Of a stretch of DNA of 64,000 bases, positions 35,293 through 45,899 are shown in pieces. Source of the DNA: Phocoena phocoena (Eukaryota; Chordata; Mammalia; Artiodactyla; Phocoenidae). How positions within the stretch are numbered: the stretch's first letter is position 1; every line of letters begins with the position of its first letter. The translations under genes and the position numbers were made by a program. The notes beneath the pieces were generated by a model, which searched no databases, was not told where the DNA came from, and was given only the letters and a program-made list of their open reading frames with translations. The stretch spans positions 41,087,158 through 41,151,157 of the forward strand of contig NC_089224.1 in the NCBI RefSeq assembly GCF_963924675.1, given 5' to 3'.

Positions 35293-37280
35293 TTTGCTTA
35301 TCTTATTGTGTTTGGGGTCTCTGTTTTTCAGGCTGCAGGTTCGTAGTTCCCGTTGTGTTTGGTGTTTGTCCCCAGTGGCTAAGGTTGGTTCAGTGGGTTG
35401 CGTAGGCTTCCTGATGGAGGGGACTAGTGCCTGTGTTCTGGTGGATGAGGCTGGATCTTGTCTTTCTGGTGGGCAGGTCCACATCTGGTGGTGTGTTTTG
35501 GGGTGTCTGTGGCCTTATTATGATTTTAGGCAGCCTCTCTGCTAATGGGTGTTGTTGTGTTCCTGTCTTGCTAGTTGTTTGGCATAGGGTGTCCAGCACT
35601 GTAGCTTTCTGGTCGTTGAGTGAAGCTGGGTCTTGGTGTTGAGATGGAGATCTTTGGGAGAGTTTCACCGTTTGACATTACGTGGAGCTGGGAGGTCTCT
35701 TGTGGACCAGTGTCCTGAAGTTGGCTCTCCCACCTCAGAGGCACAGTGCTGACTGCTGGCTGTAGCACCAAGAGCGTTTCATCCACACAGCTTAGAATAA
35801 AAGGGAGAAAAAGTAGAATGAAAGAAAGAAGGAAAGAGGATAAAAGAAAATAAAGTAAGGCAGAATAAAATAAAGTTATTAAAATAAAAAAATAACTATT
35901 AAGAAAAAAAGTTTTTTTAAAGTAAGAAAAAAAAAAAAAAACAATGGATGGATAGAACCCTAGGATAAATGGTGAAAGCAAAGCTATACAGACAAAATCT
36001 CACACAGAAGCATACACATACACACTCACAAAAAGAGGAAAAGGGGAAAAAATAATAAATCTTGCTCTCAAAGACCACCTTCTCAATTTGGGATGGTTTG
36101 TTGTCTATTCAGGTATTCTACAGATGCAGGGTACATCAGGTTGATTGTGGATATTTAATCCGCTGCTTCTGAGGCTGCTGGGAGAGATTTCCCTTTTGTC
36201 TTCTTTGTTTGCACAGCTCCCGGGACTCAGCTTTGGATTTGGCCCCGCGTCTGCGTGTAGGTCGCGGGATGGCATCTGTTCTTCCCTCAGACAGGACAGG
36301 GTTAAAGGATCCGCTGATTCGGGGGCTCCAGCTCACTCAGGCCGGGCAGAGGGAGGCGTACGGAGGCAGGGCGAGCCTGTGGCGGCAGAGGCCGGCGTGA
36401 CGTTGCACTAGCCTGAGGCTCGCTGTGCGTTCTCCTGGGGACATTGTCCCTGTATCCCGGGACCCTGGCAGTGCCGGGCTGCACAGGCTCCCTGGATGGG
36501 AGGTGTGGAGAGTGACCTGTGCTCGCACACAGGCTTCCTGGTGGCGGCAGCAGCAGCCTTAGCATCTCATGCCCGTCTCTGGGGTCCGCGCTTTTAGCCG
36601 CGGCTCGCGCCCGTCTCTGGAGCTCCTTTAAGCATCGCTTGTAATCGCTTCTCCTCGTGCACCAGGAAACAGAGAGGGAAGAAGAAGTCTCTTTCCTCTT
36701 CCGCAGGTCCAGACGTTTTCCCGGACTCCCTCCCGGCTAGCCGTGGTGCACTACCCCCTGCAGGCTGTGTTAATGCCACCAACTCCAGTCCTCTCCCGGC
36801 GCTCCCACCGAAGCCTGAGCCTCATCTCCGAGCCCCGCCCGCCCCGGTGGGTGAGCAGACAAGCCTCTCGCGCTGGTGAGTGCTGGTCAGCACCCATCCT
36901 CTGTGCGGGAATCTCACTGCTTTGCCCTCCGCACCCCTGTTCCTGCGGTCTCCTCCGTGGCCTCGAAGCTCCCCCAACTCCGCCACCCGCAGTCTCCGCC
37001 CGCGAAGGGCCTTCCTAGTGTGTGGAAATCTTTCCTCCTTCACAGCTCCGTCCCACTGGTGCAGGTCCTGTCCCTATTCTTTTGTCTCTGTTTATTCTTT
37101 TTTCTTTTGCCCTACCCAGGTACGTGGGGTGTTTCTTGCCTTTGGGGAGGTCTGAGGTCTTCTGCCAGCGTTCAGTAGGTGTTCTGTAGGAGTTGTTCCA
37201 CGTGTAGATGTATTTCTGATGTATCTGTGGGGAGGAAGGTGATCTCCGCGTCTTACTCTTCTGCCATCTTCCCCTACTCC
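35293..37280 (-). promoter_or_regulatory. L1 copy B 5' UTR / internal promoter region
   Basis: About 2 kb of 5' UTR. Next to ORF1 it is pyrimidine-rich in sense, then A-rich in the plus-strand reading (35775-36060), then CpG-rich (about 36180-37060). The outer end has a YY1-type motif AAGATGGC (GCCATCTT at 37263-37270) about ten bases inside the element; YY1 is known to position transcription start in L1. CpG density is far above the window's background, implying either recent insertion or incomplete decay of methylated CpGs. Confidence 0.8.
37263..37270 (-). promoter_or_regulatory. YY1-type motif at the L1 copy B 5' end
   Basis: AAGATGGC on the minus strand, eleven bases from the 5' end of the full-length L1. 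It is intact, whereas copy C has only a degraded counterpart ('gtcatcatga', about 52087-52096). Confidence 0.7.
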
Positions 37281-37295
37281 TAGTTATGTATTTTT
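37281..37295. repeat. Target-site duplication of L1 copy B (right)
   Basis: Exact copy of 29928-29942. Confidence 0.95.
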
Positions 37296-38494
37296 AAATA
37301 ATACACGAATTTGATGTCAGAATTTTTTTTTCTGCACCTCCTGAGATGCCTATTTACTTTTGCTTCTTTGTGCTATAATTCATGATGTATTTCTTATTTT
37401 TCTATTTTTGAATAAAGATGACCTATTTCTAAAAAACTTATTTTGGGCCTACTGTGTTAAGAGATATTACAGACTTTCACTTCATTCTTTCTTTGTGTTT
37501 TTTAAAAATCAGGTTTTAAGATATTTAAATAATCTATATTTTAATCATAAATTATCAACTTTTAAATTTATTTTTTGATCTAATGTTTTGTAGTAGTATT
37601 ATTAATATCTTTTAACTATAAGTATGCTTCTAACATTTTAAGTCCTAATATATATTTTTACATTTTTCGTTTATCTTTGATAAACCTTTCCAGAGGTTTG
37701 CACATTTTGTAGGCCTTGGCAGGAAAAGAAAACAAAAAACAACAAAAAAATTTGTGTTTATTTTCTTGAATTTTTGCTTTTATCTTTATTATTTCTTTTC
37801 TTCTAAATTTACTAAATTGTACATTTTACTTTTTTTCCCCTGGTAGTTGATTTGAATGCTAAATGGATTTATTGTCAATATTAAAAAAAAAGGAAAATTA
37901 TAGCTATATATTTTCTTCAAGAATTTATTTGGCTGCATTGTAGAATCTTGAAATGTGGACTTCCTTTTTAAAATTAATTTCAAAATATTTGAAAAATTTT
38001 CTTGTACTTTCATATTTAACTCATGAATTAAAGTACATTTTAATGACCTAAAAGTTTATTTTATCTTTTCTAAAAGTATCTTTTGTTGTTTTCTTATTTA
38101 CTAGCATTTATAGTTAAAAACTCTTAATGTATTTATTTTAGTTGAAAATTTTTTGTGTGATATATTATATAATCTATTTTCAGAAATAGTCTCTAAATAT
38201 ATTTGTTAGATTAAGCTTAATAATTGATCTATTAGTTCCTGGTGTGTATTTTTAAATACCCCAGTATACTTGTGGAAGTAACAATTTCTTCTAGTAATTC
38301 ATTCAGCTTATTCTTTATGTATTTTAGAAAATGTTGTTAGATGCTTACCAGTCTATAGTTGTTTTATTTATTTTGTGAATTTCTGTCTCCAGTTTTATGT
38401 CATATCCCTCTAGATTGCTACTAGTGCATTTTGCTTTCAATTTTGTTTCACCTAACAGTAATATTGCTCTGCCAGTTCATTCATTCATTCATTG

Positions 38495-38815
38495 ATTAGC
38501 AGTTTTAAGAGGCAAAATGTATAAAAAGTAAATTGCATATATTTAAAATATACAATTTGCAGAGATCTCTGAAATCCTTACCTCAGTCAAGAAAGTGGAC
38601 ATATATCATTTCCCAGAATTTCCCTGTGCCCCTCTGGAATCATCCCCTCCTGGATTTCCCTGCCTTCTACCCTGACAACTACTGATGTACTGTCACTATA
38701 GGTTAGCTTGTATTTTTCAGAATTTTATATAAATGTTATTATACATTATATAGTCTAGTTTGAATGGCTTCTTTCACAGAGTATAATTATTCTGAGATTC
38801 TTATTGTTTGCATTC
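38495..38815 (-). repeat. Older L1 3' UTR fragment, antisense
   Basis: 'aaaatatacaatttgcagag', 'tttccctgtgcccctctgg', 'accctgacaactactgatgt' and 'gaatggcttctttcacagag' follow the antisense of old L1 3' ends. Boundaries uncertain; a (TTCA)n stretch at 38477-38494 precedes it. Confidence 0.5.
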
Positions 38816-38900
38816 TTACTGTTGCCACCAATCTTGGTCTTGTTTTTCTATTCAGTCTGACAGTCTCTGTCTTACTTGAGGTGTTTAGACCATTTACATT

Positions 38901-39464
38901 AAAAAAAAAATTGTTATTGGAGTGTAGTTGATTTACAGTGTTTAGTTTCAGGTGAACAGCAAAATGAATCAGTTATAAATATATATATATACACTCTTTT
39001 TTAGATTCTTTTCCAATATAGATCATTACAGAGTACTGAGCAGAGTTCCCTGTGCTATACAGTAGGTCCTTATTTGTTATGTATTTTATATTAATATATA
39101 GCAATATGTATATGTCAATCCCAATCTCCCAGTTTATCCCTCCCCTCTTTTCCCCCCTGGTAACCATAAGTTTGTTCTCTGCATCTGTACATCTGTAAAC
39201 AGACTGTATTTCTGTTTTGTATGTAAGTTCATTTGTACCATTTTTTTTAGATTTCATATATAAGCGATATCATATGATATTTGTTTTTCTCTGTCTGTGT
39301 TACTTCAACCGGTATGACAATCTCTAGGTCCATCCATGTTGCTGCAAATGGCATTATTTTGTTCTTTTTTTATGGCTGAGTAATATTGCATTGTATGTAT
39401 GTACCACATCTTTTTTATCCATTCCTCTGTCATTGGACATTTAGGCAACCTAAATGTCCATCAG
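38901..39464 (-). mobile_element. 5'-truncated L1 with a 20-bp inverted terminus
   Basis: About 560 bp of L1 3' end in reverse orientation (tail A/T junction at 38901; 3' UTR; ORF2 C-terminal wording 'tatggctgagtaatattgca'). The last about 20 bases, 39445-39464 ('gcaacctaaatgtccatcag'), are L1 in the opposite direction, creating a perfect 11-bp palindrome with 39434-39444 ('ggacatttagg'). The exact 15-bp duplication 'tagaccatttacatt' at 38886-38900 and 39465-39479 bounds it. Confidence 0.88.
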
Positions 39465-40205
39465 TAGACCATTTACATTTAATGTCAATTTGTAAGTCTA
39501 CCAGCTGGCTATTTGTTTTCTCTTTGTCTCACCTATTTTTTGGTTCCCTTTTTCTCTTTCACTGCCTTCTTTGGATTAATTGAATATTATTTATAGTTTC
39601 ATTTTACCTATCTTTTTGGCTCATTTGTTATAATTCTTAATTATTTAAGTGTTTGCTTTTGGGTTCAAAATATACATACTAAACTTTTCAGTCTACCTTG
39701 AAGTGATATTATACTGCTTCATGTATAGTATCTAGATTTTATTTCCCTTATTACGTTTTAAAAATATCCATATTTATAGTAGGACTTCTAATGGTCTACT
39801 TTTCATCTCTCTCTGTTCTTCATTAACATCTGCCTGTTTTTAGCTTACAATTTTAATAATTTTTATAGATCATATTCTTTATTTGAAGACATTAAGCCTG
39901 TTTTATGTCAAGGTTTTTCTGAGAGTTTTCCATTACTTCCATTTTATTGGGGCTAAATTTATCTCATTTATTGTTAAGTTTGTGGCTATCTTTCTACATG
40001 TTCTGAGTATTTTTTAAACTTTTTTCGTCCCTTATCTAGCAGGCAGATACTTGCATCCACCTAGTTTTCCAGTCTCTCAGTCTCATATTAATGGCTCAGG
40101 CTCCTATTGTGTTTCAATTTTAATCTTAAGGAAGATGCAGCCCCTGGACCAGAAAGCAACTTGGCTCTTTGTATTCTTTGTATCTGTTATTCTTTGTATC
40201 TGTTC

Positions 40206-40231
40206 ATGTATGTGTGTGTGTGTGTGTGTGT
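40206..40231. repeat. (TG)n microsatellite
   Basis: About eleven uninterrupted TG units followed by TTTTAA. Confidence 0.9.
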
Positions 40232-41585
40232 TTTAACACAGTGGTTTTCAACCACATTTAGTTCTAAAAGCACTTGGAACTTTTAGTCAGCCTTCTTCTT
40301 CAGGAGGGAAGCTTGCTCTAGCCCTCAGTTCAATTAGTGATTCTATCTCTATTTCATATAAAGAGAAGTGTGTTTTTCCCTGTTACTGTGCAGCAATGCA
40401 AGGATTAAATGTATAGTTACTTTTGTCTGCTTGCAGACCTGGAGCTCAGCAGGCTCGTGGCTCCATCCCTGCTGATCATTATGAGTTTCTATTCCATTTC
40501 TTGTTCACTGTACTATATATCTAATTTGGGGCCCTAAATATGTCATTAATTTTCATATTAAATATTTTATTTTTCATTTTTATTTTGGACCAGTACAAGG
40601 AGAAACTCACAGAGGCATAGTTATTTAGAGTTTCCTCTCCTTTTCTTTCCCAAGACATTGATGGTAAATAGTTTCATTCGTATTACAAAAATAAAAAAAA
40701 TCTATAAAGTCACCAAAAAGTGAGTGGAACCCACTTTACTTTGTTCCTAGAGAATCTTATTTGTGATATGAATATGCTTAGTCCTTTCCTCAACTCCATA
40801 TAAATTTGCCTTTTGGTGTAAGAATTTGAGAAGCAGAAAATCAGTTATAGGTCTGGTATGACCTATACTGTAGGGTAGTTAGGGATGATTGGTAGTGTTT
40901 TTTTTTTTTAATAGTTATATTTCAAATTTAAAATCTAATTGAACTGGAAAAATAAATTACAGAGACATGCCATTCTCTCTGAGAAAAATAAGCCTTTCCA
41001 ATACAGTAGAAACAAATCCAAGTCTTCCTGGGGCATTCTGGGCCTCTCTAGGATTAGTACTTTACCTCTTATATTTCCCATTGCCAGTCTCTGCTTGCCT
41101 CTACCAGTTGGGGCTCTCACAATTATGGAAATTTTTAACTTAGAAGAAACAGTTTGTTGTTTGCTTCCATCCTACATAGTGCTGTGATGTGTCCCTTTTT
41201 ACCCTCAGATAAGCTGGAGATGGAGGGAAAGAAGCATCTCATTTTTGCTATTCTCTTTCCCAACAAACACTCACATCCTCATTAAAGCTCCACAAACATG
41301 ACAACACCTGCATCGGGCCACCTGCTTCTGTTTGTGTGACACAAATAAATTCTTCTCAGAGGTGACATTGGAACTACTACGATGCTTCTGAAGATACAAG
41401 GGATCCTTGATCTGATTTCCTTTAGAAAGGAGTTGCTTGCCTTGATAGAATTTAGGCCTTTATATTTATATTCCTAATAATTTAAGAAAAAAGCTTAGAT
41501 GAAAGGTGAAAAATAAAATCTTCATTTAAACACTGAACTATTTAGCAATGATTAATAAGTGATTTTCTAAGATGATCTGAATATT
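40232..41585. other. Unassigned non-coding sequence
   Basis: No named repeat or gene. Short frames here (for example 40939-41187) lack domains. Confidence 0.5.
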
Positions 41586-41600
41586 TAGCTGTTCACTTTT

Positions 41601-41805
41601 TTTTTTTTTTTTGCGGTACGCGGGCCTCTCACTGTTGTGGCCTCTCCCGTTGAGGAGCACAGGCTCCGGACGTGCAGGCCCAGCGGCCATGGCTCATGGG
41701 CCCAGCCGCTCCACGGTATGTGGGATCTTCCCAGACTGGGGAACGAACCTGGGTCCCCTGCATCGGCAGGCGGACTCTCAACCACTGCGCCACCAGGGAA
41801 GCCCA
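41601..41805 (-). mobile_element. CHR-type SINE
   Basis: Full-length reverse CHR SINE with an exact 15-bp duplication 'tagctgttcactttt' at 41586-41600 and 41806-41820. It carries several private substitutions ('ttgaggagcac', 'ggcccagcgg', 'gggaacgaacctg'), so it is somewhat older than the copy at 18624. Confidence 0.96.
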
Positions 41806-41834
41806 TAGCTGTTCACTTTTGAGGAGTTTCCAAG

Positions 41835-42060
41835 AGCCTGGATTCTGGAGTCAGGCTATCTGAGCTCAAGTGGCTCTGCCATTTATTAGCTGTGTGGCCT
41901 TGAGCAATTTACTTAACCCCTCTGTGCCTTGCTTTCCTCATCTAATATTTTAGACTGTAGCTATATTATATGATGTGGCATGTATTTAATGAATTAATAT
42001 ATGCAAAACACTTATAACAAAGCCTAGAGTATAGTTAACATCTAGTAAATGAAAAATTTT
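41835..42060 (+). repeat. MIR, nearly full-length
   Basis: 'gagcctggattctggagtca', 'ggctctgccatttattagct', 'gtgtggccttgagcaattta', 'cttaacccctctgtgcctt' and the 3' part 'atgcaaaacacttataac' and 'cctagagtatagttaac' follow the forward consensus. Confidence 0.88.
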
Positions 42061-43984
42061 AAACGTTGTTTTTTCGTCTATGATGTGTTAAACTTTAGGC
42101 ACTAGGGATACATTAGGAAGTATGATACAGAAGTTCTCTGCTGTCAAAGAGCTTCCATTTTAGTGGAAAAAAACAATAGTAAATAAGTGAAACAAGTAAT
42201 CAAGATAATTACAACTTGTAATATGTGCCATGGAAGTAAAGAAAATAAGATTCATAATTCCTAATACTGGAATTGAAATTGCTAACTGAAGTTGAGCAAA
42301 ATATAAACACTTCTCCTCAGATTATATCAGATTCTCAGAACTATTTGGCCTGAGGCCATATAAGAAGTATGGATGGTAGTAGCTCCAGAACTTGAGCCAA
42401 ATTCTGTGTATACCACGCTCTTATGTTGGAGAATTGTGTGTTTATCTTTTGTCACCCTCTTCTATTACCATGGACCATTCTCCCTGTAAGGATTTCCCCT
42501 TAGACCACTGATCCTGATTATTCTCAATGTAACAATTTTCATATAAGTGAGATCACTTGCTTCCAAATTCACCATTGCAGTGGGCTGCAGTCCACATCAG
42601 GGCTGCATCAATATTATTTTATCTGATATTTTTTTCTTGTATTATGCTTGATTCTAATAGGTATATTTCATAACTGATGAGCTCATGTATAAAAGTAATA
42701 GAAATGGGATTACTTCAGGAATATAAATATAAGCATGTAAAATTGTGTAACTAAAAAATGATGGTGTCCTTTATTTTGCCTATTGTGCAGATGGTGGACT
42801 CATAAGACCCCAAATGATAATACTTCTGAACCTACAGTTTATTTTCAGAAAAGGACACACAATAGCAACAGCATATTGTGTTAGAATAGCAGTAAGGATA
42901 TTCATTGGAGCCAGGGACTGCTTCATAGCAAAGGGTTTGATGAAGCCAGAAGTCGGCTTCTATTCTCCTTCCTCTGCAGGGCCATATCAGATGTGCCTTC
43001 CTTCTCAGATCAGGAACAAATTATGTGTGCGTGGAAAGGCTCAGAACCAGAAAGCCCAAGATGGCGTCTCAAGTGTGGCTTATACTCCTGTTGGGTACGT
43101 AGGTACATTATTGCTATATGACCAGACCCAATGGCAGAGTCCTCTGGGTCTCACCGAAACTGCATGCAAACCATCAGTCTTGCTCTAATTAATAAACAAT
43201 GCTGATGGGCTGGTACAGATGGGCCCCAAAACTTGTTCCAAAACCACACTATTAAAAACTGCATTTCATGCCTTGACCAGATGTCAGTGCCATGCATGTG
43301 TTTCAGAAAAACAGATCAGACCAATTCCAGGCCTGCTGGAATTAACCCTCTTAGCACACCTATTTTAATGATGAGTTAAGTCTAATCCCTTCAAGGTTTC
43401 TACAGTTGCCTCTATATTTAGTATAGAAAAAAATCACCACAGATTTCTGAGTAAGAGTATTGTATAGAATATAAATGTAGCTGTGCTCTGAGGAATATGG
43501 ATAGTAGAAATACAGAGTGATGGATTTTAACTGTTTTCTATTAAAATTCTCAGAGTATTAAGAGATTTGGGAAGACTTAAAAAGAGAAAACACTGATCTC
43601 CAGACATCACCGAGGGTTCATTAGAACAAGTCACACCACAGAAAATTTATTTTCTGATGTCTTAAATAATACAGCAGTCTACTGCATATTCATAATCATT
43701 TTAATTTGCAAAGCATTTGACAGAGAATGTTGTGATATTTTTGTGGATAATATGGAGTAATATGGTATAGACAAATGGAACTTATGTCTGGTGGAAAAAC
43801 TGTGCCCAATTTGTTTTTGTTAGTGAATTGGTACTAACGTGGGAGGAGATCTCTAAGAGTCATGCCACATAAAACCCAACCAGACACAAATATGGAAGAG
43901 ATAGTTAATATGCTCCAAAGATGCAGAGATGGTAATAAACTGGGCCAAAATGATTAAAACTGCATTTGATTGGCATCTATCTGT
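42061..43984. other. Unassigned non-coding sequence
   Basis: Includes a 124-codon plus-strand frame at 42814-43188 with no recognisable domain, signal peptide or splice context; chance is the simplest explanation. No named transposon recognised. Confidence 0.5.
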
Positions 43985-44230
43985 CATTTAACACTGGCTA
44001 CTATTTATCAGATACTTCCTAGATGCCAGACACTGTGCTGGCCTTTATAAGTGTTAACTCACTGCGTCTTTATAACCTGATAAGGTAGGTATTCTTACTG
44101 CCTCTGGCATCTAGAAGTGCTCACCAAGGCCCAGGGAGCTTAAATAACTTGCTTGAGGTTATACAGCCTGTAAATGGTGAAGACAGGTTTCAAACTCAGG
44201 CAATTTGATTCTAAATCTCATAGGTCTCAG
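43985..44230 (-). repeat. MIR, reverse orientation
   Basis: 'ctagatgccagacactgtgc', 'tataacctgataaggtaggt', 'ggcccagggagcttaaataa', 'cttgaggttatacagcctg' and 'tttcaaactcaggcaattt' follow the reverse MIR order. Confidence 0.82.
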
Positions 44231-44551
44231 TTGGAATCAAGAAAAGGATTAGGAAAACCTGATTGATAATCTTAACAAAATATTTGAAGTATACAACATG
44301 CTTAATATAAACCCAGTGAAATATCCTCTACAGCTATTGAAAAACAGGCTGCATTGATTTTCCTCCCTCTTTTCCCCCATTCATTCACATTGCTTTAAGA
44401 GTAGGTAATAAATTCTGTTTTTTTTTTTGTTATCGCTTTGCTGAAAAACTTTTGATAACTCTCCATGGCTTACTAAAATCCTTTTGCTCAACTTTCATTT
44501 TAGCCTCATCTCCCATTTTCCTCCCCACACTACACAGTAGTCCCTTTGGGC

Positions 44552-44783
44552 CAGGGATCCCCAACCCCTGGCCCTGGACCAGTACCAATCCCCGGCCTGT
44601 TAGGAACTGGGCCACACAGAAGGAGGTGAGCTGCGGGAGAGGGAACAAAGCTTCATCTGCAGCTCCCCATTGCTCCCCATCGCTCTCATTACCGCCCGAA
44701 TCACCCCCTCCCCCCTCCCCATCGGTGGAAAAATTGTCTTCCAAGAAACCAGTCCCTGGTGCCTAAAAGGTCGGAGACTGCTG
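44552..44783 (+). mobile_element. MER1-like non-autonomous hAT-Charlie element
   Basis: Begins 'cagggatccccaacccctgg' with 'ggcctgttaggaactgggcc' and 'agaaggaggtgagctgcgg', and ends 'aaaaattgtcttccaagaaa' then 'ccagtccctggtgcctaaaa' and a terminal 'gactgctg', the plan of MER1-type elements. Candidate 8-bp duplications 'ctttgggc' (44544-44551) and 'ctttaggt' (44784-44791) match at 6 of 8 positions, the size expected for hAT. Internal sequence is deleted relative to longer members. Confidence 0.85.
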
Positions 44784-44791
44784 CTTTAGGT

Positions 44792-45550
44792 TATTTCTGT
44801 TTGCTCAAACTTGTCCTGGATCTCCCTGTTCCTTTGCAAATTAAACTATTGAAACCGTATCCTTCTTTAAAGTCCCAGGTCAAATTCTCTCTCCTCCAGG
44901 GGTAGCTGAGACGCTGACAGAACTATACAAGAGTAGAAATTATTGTCATGATAATGACGTATAAATTATTTATGTGCCAAAGGATACCACACTAGGAAGT
45001 ATTTGATAAATAGTAGCTAGTGGGTTTTTTAGTTCAACCACCCGCTGAGTCTTAGTCCTGCTTACTCTTGAGAGAAACTGGACTCACATATGCTGGCCTT
45101 TTATACAAAAATGGATAAAGCCCAAACACAGTCTATCTAAGGCTGTCACAAAAAAGTCACCATGAACAGCTATTTGTGCTGTCACGATGCTTTCCCGGAG
45201 TACTATAGCCATGTAATGGGCCCCAGCTATGTAGTCCTACGTGATGTCCTCAGGGTTTTGGAAGTGGAATATACTGAGTGTCTCAGAAGCCTATCAGAGT
45301 TGTCAATAACCTGTACCTGGAAATTTTCCACATGAATTTTCCCCCAAGAAGTTTCTTAATCTTGCCCCAAATGCCCCAGCTCTATGAATTATTTTTGCTA
45401 TCTGTTTCTTATATGATTCAAAACACATAGTTATCTATAAAATAACACTGGACACTTAAAAAAAAACTTGTAGAAAACATTCTGTCTCAATTCCAAGGAT
45501 AGATGTGATTCTTTTTTTTACTGCAACACCCATCAGGAATTGTCTTAGAT
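44792..45550. other. Unassigned non-coding sequence
   Basis: No gene or named repeat seen. Confidence 0.5.
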
Positions 45551-45899
45551 TTAACTAAACGTTCATTTTTATTTTATTTTTTAATTGAAGTATAGTTGAC
45601 ATACAATATTGCATTAGTTTCAGGTGTACAACACAGTCTTTCAACATTCATATACATTATGAATATTATAATCAACATGGTAAGTTTAGAAACCATCTGT
45701 CATCATACAAAGTTCTTGCGGTATTGTTGATTATACTTCCTGTGCTGTATGTTATATACCTGTGACTTATTTATTTTATAATTAGAGTTTGTACCTCTTA
45801 ATTCCCTTTGCCCAACTCCCCACCTTTTACTCCTCTGGCGACCACCGGCTTGTTCTCTATACCTGTGAGTCAGTTTCTGTTTTGTTATATTCATTTGTT

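Larger units (their letters stand above)
29943..37280 (-). mobile_element. L1 copy B: full-length LINE-1
   Basis: A 7.3-kb full-length L1 in reverse orientation bounded by an exact 15-bp duplication. Order on the minus strand: a 5' end reading GGGGAAGATGGC..., a 5' UTR of about 2 kb, ORF1 (35292-34399), a short spacer, ORF2 (34340-30306), a 3' UTR of about 360 bp with AATAAA at 29955-29950, and a short A tail. Without the nested SINE and its duplication (216 bp) it is about 7.1 kb. It is the best preserved L1 here but is inactivated by stops, frameshifts and the SINE. It inserted into an older L1. Confidence 0.97.
37296..40060 (-). repeat. Ancient L1 remnant, antisense (right arm), itself interrupted
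   Basis: Heavily decayed but in antisense L1 order from RT to endonuclease to ORF1. Examples: 'ggctgcattgtagaatcttg' near 37930, 'acagtaatattgctctgcc' near 38455, 'cttggtcttgtttttctatt' near 38832, and 'tacatactaaacttttcagt' near 39672. Two later L1-derived pieces (38495-38815 and 38901-39464) sit inside it. It appears continuous with 29400-29927 across L1 copy B. Confidence 0.5.

Noticed and set aside
34889..35545. 218-codon plus-strand frame
   Set aside because: It is the antisense of L1 copy B ORF1 and 5' UTR; the S/F/L-rich composition is the complement of a K/E-rich coiled coil.
36145..37178. Cluster of CpG-rich frames suggesting a gene promoter and first exon
   Set aside because: The whole block lies within the boundaries of L1 copy B set by its exact target duplication, so it is the L1 5' UTR.
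42814..43188. 124-codon plus-strand open frame
   Set aside because: It is the longest frame outside transposons, but it has no domain, signal peptide, codon pattern or splice context, and one such length is expected by chance in 64 kb.
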